DNA of 64,000 nucleotides. Origin: Litoditis marina (taxonomy: Eukaryota; Nematoda; Chromadorea; Rhabditida; Rhabditidae). Below the pieces are notes generated by a model that worked only from the letters and a program-made list of their open reading frames with translations, did not search any database and was not told the DNA's origin. The stretch covers positions 1,364,001 through 1,428,000 of the forward strand of contig OZ038438.1 of assembly GCA_964036275.1 (NCBI GenBank), read 5' to 3'. The position numbers were made by a program, and so were the translations under genes. Each line of letters opens with the position of its first letter. Positions within the stretch are counted from its first letter, which is position 1. Below, piece by piece: positions 24,601 to 38,080 of this stretch.

Positions 24601-27600
24601 CAACTTGATTCCCACGTGTCAGTCCTTGAACAAGGTGCGACCATAGTTTGCCAGGTACCGTGAGCGAATCTAGCTGCTAGAAAGATGAAGCGAAAACTTT
24701 CAGTTTGACTGATCAGACTACAACCCCTTCCTGCAGTAGAAAACTACAAAACTTTTTCTTCCGGTTTAAAGTTTAAAGATCCCTTAGGGCATAGAGAATA
24801 CCAGTTTGAAGCATAGCAGCCGTAAGGTTCAAAGCTGTTTTTGGACTACTCTTCTGAAATATTTTATTTTTATTCTATATTCACAAACGGTATAGGTTTA
24901 CAATTAAATATTTTTGTGTAATGAAAAAGTATAGTTAACCTTAGAGACCCCGTATTATTTTCTGCGTGCCCTCCCGGAGCATGACATGTGGTTTTTTCAA
25001 CTAAACTGTTTATAGAACATTTCTCCGAATCCACTACACATGTGCTCAAATTCGCTTCAGATTACGCTCACTGCATTTTTTGGTAAATTCGTAAGCAACT
25101 CAAAAAAATACTGGTAGTCAATTGCACAGTCACGTGAAACATGTTAGACACAGAAGAACTCAGAAACGTGCAATGATAGAGTACAGAATGTCTCATTAGA
25201 ATGCTAACTTCACGTGACTATTTATTTTTAGTATACTACTTGTTATTTGTTCTGTGAGAAGTTGTTTGTTCAACATTGATACATCTCCTTTCTAGAAACT
25301 GAAGCGTAGTGTGAAGATTTCTGTGGGTGAGAGTTGTATTCTTGTAAATATCACACGACTCTGCAATATAGCCTAAAACGCATTGGAATCACTTTAAACT
25401 TTTATGTGCAATACGTGTTAAATATAGCTTTGTTGACGTTACAACACCGAATACGGGAAAAAGGCATTAACTAATGGCACAATGCTTTTATATTGAATGA
25501 TCGGCCGGCACGATAACCTTATACTTGATAGGAATGCGCGCAAAGTTTACTTTCATCATCTCTATCCCTCTTTCCTCTACGTTTCTCCGTCTCTCTCCCT
25601 CTCTATATCTATCTGACATTTTTTACCTTCTTTTCTTCCTGTATGTCTTACACACATACTCTCCTCCCTCTTCTTTTTCTTTCTCTCTTTCTCTCTCTCT
25701 CTCTTTCCCACTCTGTTTTCTAGTTTAGCATCTCTTCCAAGTTGATATGTCACTATTCAGGCTACATGTGGTTGTTACTGCTACTCTTACCGTCCACCCT
25801 ACTCGCTAGCCCAAAGGTGGAGAACTTGCTCTGGGAGGAGGGCTTCGTGATCGCCGCTCCGAAAAAGACACCCAAATCTCCGGAAGTCCTGCCAGAAGAC
25901 GTGTTGACGTCTTCAGATGTCGTCACAACGTCCACCCATCTGCCAAAAGTGTCGACGACGAAGTCTACTTCCGCCGCGACGACGAAGAAGCCGGCGGCAG
26001 TGCGATCGAAGCGGAGTGTGCTCCAAGTAGCGGCCGACCAGTCGCAAGAAGTTTTCCACGGCCAAATCCTGCAGATGGGAATCGAGGGTGACGCGTCGGT
26101 GCGCGTCGTGCGCTCCTCGCAGGAAAACTCCTCTCTGCCCCCCATATTCGAGTCGATCGTCGTCGTTGACTATGAAGAGGTTGGTAACCCCGTGTCGTTC
26201 TAATCTGAAAACATTCCAGGGAGCTATTCAGGAACTGAAACTGATCGACGATCCCTCAGAAGCCGCGAAACAGTGTGACGAACTATGGGTAGGCGGTCAA
26301 TCAAATACACAGAATTAGGTTAAATAGAATGAAGTTAACCAGAATAAAGTTGATTCACAGATAACTGAGTGAACTAAAAATAACAAATACTATCTATTAA
26401 GTTAATTGTTGATTACGTTTCAATTACAGTGTCTCAGTATTTGTGTTGGTCAACAAACGGGGTCATGTTTGGGGGTCGGGGCAAATTACCTTCATGTGAA
26501 CTATAAATTAACGCAACACTTGTTTTCTTGTATAGTTTTATTTCGGGCTCTTAGTTACTTCAAATTAGGTGGCCGATTGGGAACTTGTTCAACCTTACAC
26601 AAACAGTCATGAGAATGGTATTGGTTTTCTCCAATCATGTAGTAATGATTGCCCAACTGTTTTCTTGATATGTCCTAAATTTAAAAATAAACTAAGTATG
26701 AATGATATTAACTATGTCATAACTCCATACAGTGGCGAAGACGAAAGATCCAAAAAGCCAAAGCGAAGGCGAAGGTAAGTGAAGATTGGCTAAATGAGAG
26801 GAGTACTCGACAGTGTGGTATTAAAAAAGTGCATAAAGTGCATACAATAAAGTTTATACTATCTATATAGTTAGAAACTGAGATTACATCCAATTTGCTA
26901 TCTACTCAGAGCAAGCCGAGCAGAGAAGCAATTTAGATATCTGTGATGTTCCGAAGCAGTTGTGTCTTGAACTTTTTCGATAAAAAGTGAATCACAATCA
27001 CCGTATTTCTATCTAATAAATTAGTTTTTCTCACAGTCATGTTGTTGATAGAAACGCCTAAATACTATTTTACATGGAAAAAACTTATTTCAGTCTCGAG
27101 TTTATAATTCAAATAAAAATAAACTGGTAAACTTTCACTTTTCTCCGCGAGTAGTACTTGGTGCTTCTGGGTGGTCTGAGTCCTTTTCTGGGTGGTCTAA
27201 GTGCTTCTGGGTGGTCTAATTCCCACAAGTACTGTCGAGTACTCCCGAGTGGCGTCAATATGTGACACGTAGTGTGTTGCTTCCCGCTATTTTGTGATCG
27301 TTCCTTCCCGCTGCTCTCAAGTTTTGTTTATGTTGTCAATTACAAGTACTTTTACAGGGAATGGAAGGATCAGGCTTCGATCAATACAAAGATCAACAGG
27401 CTAAGGGTAGGTGAAACCACCTAGTTGTTGTGTTGGGTATGAAATTTACAGAATACCTGTATGTTGTGAGATTCGAATCGTTTACAAAAATGTGGGTGGA
27501 ACCGGAAAGTTCTAGTTATTGAGTTCGTTCTTGTCCCTTCTAAGATGAAAAATGATGATACTTTGGTAGTCACATCATGGGGCTTAAAACAATACATTCA

Positions 27601-28951
27601 ACTTAAAAAATCAACTTGAATTATTCAGAAAGCAGTAGTGAATTGACTGAAAATGAATTCCAATCGATACAAAAATGCCCTCTACAAACGCAACCTCTAC
27701 AAAAGTACCCCTTTCAGACAGCTACTCGAGTTCGAACGAGCTGCCTCCCACCCCCGCTCCCCCTCCGCCCATGCCCTTCAACATGGAACAACGACCGTCC
27801 AACGGTATGTTGTTTATTTATGTAGAAATAATGATAATATTAGCCATTTTATGTCAATAACAACAGATTGGGGACAGCTTTGAATCGTGGAAACGCTTTC
27901 AAAAAAAACTTGTGCACAGCGTTAGTGGAGTATACCATTTGTCATAAATGAGCTGGCCATTTTATAAGTTGATAGAATTGCCGTTCTCTTTCTGTTTTGC
28001 AACAAACTGTCAGTTTGAAAACACAAATAGTTTTATGTGTTGCAAATTGACATTTTCTGCGAGAACAGAAAAAGCGGGGCTTGTATTCATTTCTAATTGC
28101 CACATGTTGAACTAGATCGACCAACTTATTAAGGTAAACCTATAATAGTTGAGAAGGTGGTTGAATGTCTTCATATTGAATTTTTTTCGGTGTTTCTACT
28201 TTCTATGCACTACACTTGTCTATAGAAAAATTGTATGCACGAGCACACACCGCAGGGAAAGCGGTTTAAAAGGGATTCAGGCAAAATTGTTCGCGTTCAA
28301 CTATACTGTTAGTCAATTGCACAGTCACGTGAAACATGTTGAACACAGCATAACTCAGAAACGTGCAATGACATAGTGCACTATTCCTCCTTAGAATGCT
28401 AACCTTACGTGACTATTCAATTTACTTCTAGTATATTCAACTCTAGCGGCATGTTACTGTGTAATTTTGTTGTTTGTTTCACAAACTCCAGCACTTCACG
28501 AGAACCTATTCTATTCACTGATACACAAGGGCTCTCATTTTTCGTTGTGGACATTCGATATTCCTACGGGCTAGTCTGTGAATTTAACTTTTCTCAACAT
28601 CAAACTGTCGGAGAAGCATAGAAAACACTTTTTCCAAGAAAGGTCGTCGAACATCCCGAGAAGAAGTTTTTTGGGTATGATGAAAGATATACAATTTCCT
28701 TTTCTCAAATAACATGCGCACACATGAGTCTGGTGGATTTCAACTGAGGTTGTATGAATTAACCTCCTGGCGCCCAGATACCAACTAACGTTTCTCTCCC
28801 TCTCTCTTTCTCATTCACTCTCATCCTCTCTCTCTCCCTCTCTTCCCCTAAATCTTTTTCTGGTTCCCGTTTTCGTTCTCACTTCATCTTCCTCGAGTTC
28901 AAATAGACCCAGAGAGTGAGAGGACGAGATAAGGATAGAAGGAGAGAGAGA

Positions 28952-28991
<40 letters not shown>

Positions 28992-31900
28992 AAGAGAGAA
29001 GGAGGGAGAGAGAAAGAGAGAGGGAAAGAGCTCTGGTCGAATATATTGGCAAGATCGGGCACTAGGGGGTACATGACAGATTTCAGACAGAGGCGGGCGA
29101 GACGTATGGAGACCTTACGGCGATAGTCTTTTCCTCCCGTACCACCGCAAGGCAGCGTACACCGCACCAATAGGTCACGTAGAGTGTCATCGATAGCACG
29201 TGCTGTCTGCATGCAATAGCGCACGGGGAGTGGAAAGGAAGAATGTTGATAAGAGGGCAACCCGTCCAACCTCATATGAGTATGAGCTTCTCATGAGAAT
29301 ACCCTGAATACCTCATGAGCTGATCATGATCTTCTATTGTTGTCAATAGGATCTCATGAGAAGTTGGTGAGATCGTGAGGTATCTCATGAGGTTATTAAA
29401 GGATTTCTACCGCGCCAGAGTAGCAAGTTTGCAGTAGTTTAGAGAGACTTTTAGAGTCTTCAAGGTGGCCCGAAAGGAAAGCAGCTGAGAAAATATTCCT
29501 CTTGAACAAACGTTCAGATATATCTTTCCGTTTTCTCAACTAGATGCATTCCTTTCTAGCTCCATTTAATCAAATTTTCGGAAATATCGTTTTACTTGTG
29601 AAGTTACAGGTGACCGAACGGGCCACCGTGGCGAAAAAGGAGAACAAGGACCTCCGGGAGTGGTGATTTATTTATCTCAAATAGTATATTATGTTAGCTA
29701 ACCTACTATAAATCAAAAACAGGGTCATTGTTAGGCATCATATTCGGTCCAACCTCCAAATTTCGTATCAGTAAACGGAATGTGACATTCTCATAGAAAA
29801 ACACCTTTCAAAATAATAGTTTCGAATATAGTTTTCATCAAAAATAAAGGTTAGCAAGGTTTTTCTGAACGCGACTGATATCCATTGTTTAAGTGTATGC
29901 AGCAGTGTCGCGACGGATTGCCGGGTTCAAATGGACAGATTGGACCCCAAGGTCCACAAGGCCCACAGGGAATGCAAGGTACGCTGTTACACTATTGTGT
30001 ATTTAACATTATTATTACGGTTTCTATTATCATCATTATTATTGTTGGGTGTAATAATTCTATTCCAAACTCAACTACTATGGTAAACTTGTTGTAACGT
30101 ACGCGTATTGTGTAGTGAAAACATAACCTCTTTGGTAGTATTCGGACCCATAACTGTTTTCGGAAATCAGTTTCGAATGTTTTCCAAGAACAAAAATGTG
30201 TTGAAAAGATCAATAACAGTTCCAAATACAATCTGTAGGATTGACATCTACTAATTAGTGCTACTCGCTGGCCCGAAACGACTTAGGTAACAGTGTTTGC
30301 TCATTTCGTGATTCCAGGACCACCCGGACCGCCGGGATCACCCGGAATGATGGGTTCTCAATACGACGAGAGTGGTGCCCGCTCGATGCCGGGACCGATG
30401 GGACCACCCGGGTTGCCTGGACCGCAGGGACAGCAAGGAATTCAGGGTGAGATATTTTGTAGAGATACCCTTCCAATCTTTTAGAAAAATGAATTATCAA
30501 GCGGTGACATTCCTTCGTCAGTCTCATGAGATCCTTTCCGTTAGTTCTACTGATTTATATGGTACATCGATAAAGCTTATCAAGTAGTTTCCATGAGAAA
30601 TATCATGCCAATTTCTCATGGAGTGGTGGGAAACATCACCGGCTGTTATCAAGTTTCGTGATCAGTATGTGGGACATAACTTGGTGTAGAAGCGAAACAT
30701 ATCACTCTCATCCTCCCAGCTCTCAACTATTGTTTCACACTGTGACAATATTCAATTAGAGTATTCATTCTCCTATATACGTTGTATTTTGAGGTCCCCG
30801 CGGAGAGATGGGTATTCCCGGCCGAGATGGAAGAGATTTCAATGGGCTCACTGAAGACGATATTCGCCGAATAGTACAACACCCTGGAGTAAAGGTATAG
30901 TCTCCGTCATTTCTACGTGAATTCCGCATCGTACGAAAATGCAATTTTTTGCTGTTCGCTAAGCTTTCTTCAGTAATGGCATTTAACCGACAATATCAGG
31001 ACGCAAACGGTGAACTTTTTGTTTTGATGACCACCGAGGCTTTTGAATCTCAGCTACTACTACAGAGCTTCTAGTTGGGTAGTACTGAATCTAGCTAGTA
31101 CTACAGATCTCTCATTTAGAGAGTACTGAACTACGGCTAGTACTACAGAGTTGCATAAGTAATTGCAGGGAGAGAAGGGAGATTGTGAGAAGATGGTGGC
31201 CAGTGACGAGGAACTACCCCCCTACGACAGATATCACAACAGAAACTCGGCTAAGGGCGAAAAGGTAACAAGTCATTCCAATTCATATTTGTAACACAAT
31301 AAACTGTTCTCGATTGAGTACCTGTGAAAAACATTCTACTCACAGAGAAAAGGTTGTTGGGATGGAATGATAAATACATTTGATTATCGCCAATTAGCAA
31401 TCGACGTTCATCAACTGTTACTGAACAAGTGACGTTTATTGATTATGAACTGTTCTGGGCACATGCTCATTTTTGCTTCACTGTTGAGCTCGATTATCAC
31501 ATCTATCGGGAATGTAAATATTTTTCGAAAATATAATCTAAACCTGCAAAACAAGATTACAATAAAAAGTGTGATGGTTGTTCTAGGGAGAACCGGGACA
31601 ACACGGACAACCCGGCCAACCAGGACCGAGAGGACCGGCCGGCGCCTCAGGCAATACCATTTCGACTAGCAATGCAGGTAGAAACCACGTGTTACGCTAT
31701 ACAGGTAGTGCATTTTTTGGCATGGAACAGAATTGACTAGTTATTCAGCCAAGTGATCCAAGGAACAATGTTGGAAATACGCGACGAAAGACTGAGTGTA
31801 TTTCCAGTGGTTCATAGTAGATGGAAGATGGATGTAATACAGAAAGAGAGATATAATCGGGGGTATCAATAAATATGAATGGGAAAATGAATAATAAAAC

Positions 31901-34900
31901 GTAGAATAAAACAAGGTGAATCCAACTTCGAAACCTATACGACTATCTATTTTTTGTCAGGCGGCTCCGTGCAAATCTTCGCGACGACGGTGGAGCTATT
32001 CGCTTCGGCGGGGTCCTCGTCAATCGGTTCCCTCGCCTTCGCCACCTCATCGCAACAACTCTACATCAAAGTGAACAACGGGTGGAAAGAAGTCCTGGTC
32101 AGTTATCGTTGGTTTCACCCACTTGTACCCCTTTACAGTAGTTTGCTTGAACTTCCAGGTCAAAGCTCATTATGTGGGCGTTTTTGTATTTACTGATACG
32201 AACTCTGAGAGTTTGAAACCAAAATAATGAATTCATCCTTAGAAAAGCCTCCTGAATATTTGACGGATTACGGTAGAAGGACACTGATTGGTAAAACTGA
32301 GTATACAGGGTTCGTTTCTGGAGCAATATTATAAGGTGTACTTTCGTATAGGATTTGTCAAACCGTTGTGGACACCGTACCATCGATTTTGTGTGGGACG
32401 GGGTTTGGCGAGCGGCCAGCTGGTCTGCGTATCATTGATCTACACACTCTCTCAATTGCTCGCAAGTAGTCAACGACCGCTCGCCCCGCATCGCTCAATC
32501 AATTGAACCCTCTGCTGTCTTTATGGGGAAAATGGCGACTATATATCGTGTTTGTATTTTGATCCTGATGCTTTTGATAAACTATTCCGTGTCCGAGAGC
32601 AAACTACAACTCAGATGTTGTAACACTAAATGTAGTCTGTTTCATGCAGTCTTTTTACGATTCTCGAGAGTACGGCTACAGCGCTAGGTGACTAGTCTGC
32701 TGTGTAAATGAAGTGTATTTTAGCTTTTCCATCAACAACTCCTTGTTTTTGTCGAGTTTTCGTCGGAAAGTTTTGCAAATGGTATAAATATGATGTATTT
32801 TCCAGCTTGGTGCCTTCCATCCTATTCTGGAGCCTCGTCAGTCTGTGGTAAGTGAATACCTTCATACGGCGAATTCTTTATTTAACCCGGTATTTCGTTA
32901 ACCCTAGCAGTTAACCATTAACCGGGTTACCTGGTTAACGCTTTTGTTAACCGCTTGTTAACCCTAAATTTCCACCAAAAGACATTGTAAAAGAGGGTTA
33001 CAAAGGGGTTAACAAAAGGGTTAACCAGGTAACCCGGTTAATGGTTAACTGCTAGGGTTAACGCAATACCGCTTTCCTTGTGGAATTGGCCCCTTCATAC
33101 TCATATCTAATGATGTAACAGTGCGGAATACATGATAATCATATCCCTAGTCCCCCATTGAAATTCAAACGACTTTGCCGATCAATTTTCGCAAACCAGG
33201 TTTTTTATTCCATGTTGAAAATATGAGCTGTCTGCCTGGATAATGTCTTTTATGTCATGCTCAATAGATGTAAATATAATGCTCAATGAAACAAACACGT
33301 ACAGCCGTGAACGGAATTGAATCAGGTAATGAAAACCTGCCAATGAAAACCTTTTTTTGCTGTCAACCTCTTGATTTCGAATAACATTGAACCTACCTTT
33401 GTTTCACCTATACTGTAATAACAATTGAAATTGATAACATCTCTATGTTTAGCCGATCATAACTGAACCAGACTTTCGATCAAATCACCTTGAATACTGG
33501 GTAAGCTGTCGTAGTTATGTGCTTGTGTTGTGGTACTGTTTTCCGTCTGAGTACGTGAGCAGAAATACCCCGACTTCTATAGGCCAATCTGCGTCTCTTA
33601 TTCTACACACTGTTTCGTAGATGTTGTACCCCGCGTACGAGAGAACGAGATAGTGCATGTCTAAAGAGACGCAGGTTGAACACTATCAATCAAGATATTT
33701 CTGCTAACGGGCTCTGGCGCCGTAGAAAAATGATGAAGCTGGTCAGCCTGCGTACCATGTAACTACCGTGTTGAAAGCCTGCGGTGACGCGGTGGTGATC
33801 CATAATCTAAGGAGCCTTTCGCATTATATTAGCTCAATTTCGTAAACCAACAACTCATGAACTTCTTTGAACATACATTGTTCTAGCATGGCTATATGGA
33901 AATCTATGATAAAAAGTTGATGAGATTTAGTTCATGAGTTAATATCACAAGTCTTAGATGGAGTTGCTACCGTGGCAAGTCGTGATGTGATTATCATGGT
34001 TTACATCAAAGGTGCCATGCAAACATTTGACCACTGCTATACTGTCAGTCAGTAGCACAGTCACGCAGAACATGTTAAACACAGAAAAACTCAAAGTGAA
34101 CAAAGTGCACCATTTTTAAAAACAAAGTGCACCATTCCTCATTAGAATGCTAACCTTACGCGACTATTGAATTTCTAGTATACGGCGTCTACAAACACAC
34201 GCGTGAAATCTTATTGGTCAATAGTGACTCGATTAGCTGCTTCAAAAACGTAATGTTTGATCTTAGCTGAATTCCTTCTCAATGAAGCTGTTATTTCGAT
34301 TGACCTTCATTGAGGCAAAACGCAAATTTTTATGCAAATTTGCGGCTTATTTCGTGGTCACATAAAAAAAAAACATCTATTCGAATGTCGAAAGGTGTAC
34401 TGTGGGTGGTAACGTTCGAAATGAACGGAGTATAGCAACCTGGTTATGTTGTCAGCGAGATGGAGAAACGTTGGCCCGTCGTCAGCCCTGTTTGAGGAGA
34501 TCCGCTACGGTAATAGGCCTACGTGCTCACTAGTTAGAAGGGACAGTTTGAAAGGAGCGACAAGCAGCAACTCGTTTCACTAGTAGTGAATGAATTGGGC
34601 AGGGGAACGTGAGCGAACGTGAACAAATATGCACTTTATCAATTTATCTCGTGAGATTATCGTATGTTTCAAACTTACCACGTGTCATACATTGTGGAAA
34701 TACACACGTCCAGTTGTACAAAAAACGTGGGGAAAACATTAAAAAGTGCATACTAACATGTGTTCGTGTTCCTTGTGATGGTTCATTCACTGTTAGTAAA
34801 TCGGGTGTCAGAACACACTGAGTGAAACATGTCGCCGATTTGAACATGATAGGAATTTTTAGGGATAGTATAATCCAAATCATTCCTACTAAGACTCCTA

Positions 34901-37900
34901 CAGTACACTGTGAACGTTGCGATGACCGTTTTCCAACCGTGACACTACTTTTGTTGAAACAATTTTAGAGCACTTTCTGTGATGGGAAGCAGAACTGAAT
35001 GCGAAATTTATGAACCAGAAGAACATTCGCAGTCGTACTGTAGGAGTCCGGTTAGAATGAAAAGGACTATACAAAAGATGATGAAAGATGGTTATCTGGC
35101 CGTTTTGTCTTGGTGACTGCTTGTCGTTCTGCGTAGCGTCCCTTTTGTCACAGTACTGTCACCCGCACACGTACCCGTACTATTGATCTACTTCCCGGTT
35201 TGCGCTGCTCTTCTTTTTTTAGTTCAATTAGTTTTCATCTCGCTTCCTCGAGCTTTCCTCCCTGGAGTGAGAAATGCAGAGTTGTTTCAGGGATGAAAGG
35301 GATAGCGCCGTTCATCTTCAACGATAATTCGTTAGCTCAGAGAGAACAAACGAAAACAAGTAAATGTTCACAAGCCCCAAAAGAAGCTGCCGCGATAAAA
35401 CTCGAAAACTAATATTTTCAACTGGGTCCGCTCGCAACTTTTTCTAATAATTGCCAAGTGCTTCCAACATGCTGAGCCAATAAAGGTGAAGCTTAGAGAA
35501 GTAATACAAACTAGAAAAACCAAGAGAGAAACAGAATGGAAAGTGGTACGTTTCGCCTCTTCCCCAAGTTGCGTATGTTCGTTACGACTGCAATACGGCG
35601 GGATGAAACTACAATCACAGCAGAACAGACAGCATGTACCTCTGAGCTAGTCCTATGACTCGTTGCTGAAGATGACGCGCTCCCTCTGCCCCTCCCCGGC
35701 TGTCAATTATGAATTTCAGGAGGCGCCTGCCGCCACCCACAGGTCCCTTCCCTCGCCTGCGTACCATCGGGACGCGGCCTTCCCTTCGGTTGCCTTCCCA
35801 CCAGCAGACACTCCGCCCAGATACGAGCCCGAAGCACATCACAAGGATAGGGTGGTCAGTTTACTATACTTCATTTGAATGTCGGCGTACCAATCCCTCA
35901 TTAACTTATCAGATACCTCCTGAGCCCAAGAACTGAAGAGATACCTCCTGAGCCAATAACTGAAGAGATACCTCCTGAGCTCAATAACTCATCACATACC
36001 TCCTCATTCATACGACGACGTACCAATTCCTCAATAACTCATCAGATACCGCATGAGCTATATCTCACGAACTTTCCATGAGATTTCATTGATTGCTATG
36101 ATACAATTTTGAGAGCGCACGAGTAGATATCTCATGAGAAACTCGTATGAACTTCACATGAACAGATTAGAGGGATTGGTACGTCACATGGTCTACATTT
36201 CCCCCACTAGGCCAACAAAAGTTTGAATCTACTGAACGACGCCAAGCGAGCGCGTGTTTTTCTATTTGCCAGCATAGGAAAGAGGGTTGAGATCGAGCGC
36301 TCTTTCCAAAATTGATGGTACACTGTCTCCAGTAGTTTCCATACTAGTAAGGGGTGTAACGATCGCGTGCAACGTGCAAAAGCTTCCGAAAGGCCGCACT
36401 CTTTCCTGCCACATTTCGTGACTTTGATCTGTTTCGCCAACAATTACCAGTTAGCACTACAGGCATCCGGGTGAAGGTTTTATAATAAACTTTGAGAAAA
36501 CGACTATAACACTCCGAAATGAAAACACATTTCTTTCTCGTTCTGGTTCTAAAAACCGCTTCTGTCATGGAAACAATTCAGATTCACATGATCGCTCTGA
36601 ACAAGCCGCTGGACGGAAACATGAGGGGCATCCGAGGCGCCGATATGCAATGCTATCATGCGGCCAGAAATGCCGGTTTCTCCACCACCTTCCGCGCTAT
36701 GCTGTCCAGCAATGTTCAGGTGAGAGGGGAAGATTAAGTATCAGTATGTTTCATTCCTACTGAGACTCATATGGTACGGCTACAGTGTTATCGGAAACGC
36801 TAGAAATTTTCGCGTACGATTCTGATTATTACAAATAGTGTTGGAAATTACTTTCAACAAAGTTCACGTTTGCATCAGAAAACAGCCATCGGAAAGTTGT
36901 AGAGTGTACTGTAGGAGTCTCAGTAAGAATGATGCGCACTATAGAGTGGTTTGGAAAGATACCCATTTAGAGAGGACAGCGAGGGGTGCGCCAGCAAGAG
37001 GGTTAGCTGTAAGGTCAGCGAAACGGTTTAGTTTGCAGGTTAGCGGTCTAGAAAGTATGATTGGATTTCATATTCTGAACCTATAGGGGAAGCGCGTAGG
37101 AAGGAGAATTGAAAAGGCAGATAGGTGAAACGGTGGCTCTAACGAAGCTCTGTTGAATACAAATTTTCGTTCGGACCAATCTGAAAGAAAACACAGATGA
37201 AGATTTGGCGGTTAGAGAAGAAGCAATCAATATTTCATAAAAACAGTACGTTTCGTATTTGCAACAACGTTTGATCGGAGGGATAGTCACTTGAAAACGT
37301 GTGGAACACGTGAGCGTCTGTGAGTTTTACCATGGTTGTTTTGTAATCTTTTCAATATGACAATTATGTTCTATCAGGATGTACTTCGCATAGTACACAG
37401 TGCCGATTTGGATACTCCTCTAGTGAATTTGAGAGGAGAGCATCTGTTTTCTTCCTGGAGAGCTCTGCTGAACGACGGACAGCGAAGTCTCGCCCCCATT
37501 TATTCGTTCGATCGCAAGGATATTATGGTCAACGATAACTGGTTGGTAATTGTTTGAAGTTGTTGATAGCTAATTAATGCTAGTGAAACAAGAATAATGA
37601 ATATAAAAATGTAGTGCGCGCGAACGTAGTTTCACAAATTCACAAATTACACATTCACATTCAGAAATTAACACGTGGTTTTCAATAAATTAGCACCAGT
37701 TTGAAACAACCATGGTCAAGGCGCAATAAACTTTAAATTGTTCGCCAAGTGGTTGGGTGCAGCGTGTAACAAACTGAGAGCTACAGATGATTGTTGTATT
37801 ACCATCTATGTTCGAACGTGCACGTGGTAGCTTCGATTCGCATCTCTTCACTAAACGGTTCCCTACAGATGAAAACAAAATTCATAGGCTACTTCTCTCA

Positions 37901-38044
37901 TTCCGCTTTGACTTTTCAATTATTTCTATCCGTTTGTTCATCATTCAACAGACTAGTGAAGCCAGTTCATGTTATACGAACGTTTGTAACAGATTTCGTT
38001 GGCACTCGTTTCTCTTGTTTTCTATATGTATCTCCCTAGCTTGC

Positions 38045-38080
<36 letters not shown>

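Larger units (their letters stand above)
21850..25765 (+). other. Intron 17 of the collagen gene upstream of the third first exon
   Basis: 3.9 kb with two MITE copies (22266-22382 minus, 25112-25222 plus), one further MITE (23198-23434), a GA tract (22772-22832) and two CT-rich tracts (24396-24602 and 25556-25718). The second CT tract ends about 50 bp before the signal-peptide exon at 25766. No conserved coding segment seen. Confidence 0.55.
32848..35719 (+). other. Long intron before the endostatin hinge
   Basis: 2.9 kb. Holds the family 6 palindrome (32881-33075), a gcgtctc/gagacgc hairpin fragment (about 33590-33680), a decayed family 2 element (33848-33975) and a family 4 element (34044-34171). 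The rest (34200-35719) shows no exon or repeat that I can support. Confidence 0.5.

Noticed and set aside
24286..24663. 125-codon Ser/Leu/Phe-rich ORF
   Set aside because: It is the translation of a CT-rich low-complexity tract; three frames are open at once.
27616..27717. Upstream extension of collagen exon 21 from the acceptor at 27627
   Set aside because: The frame needed to enter the next collagen exon has a TGA at 27654-27656; the strong acceptor ending at 27717 gives a continuous frame.
28811..29275. 154-codon minus-strand ORF
   Set aside because: Most of it is a GA/CT repeat translation; the remaining part shows no recognisable domain.
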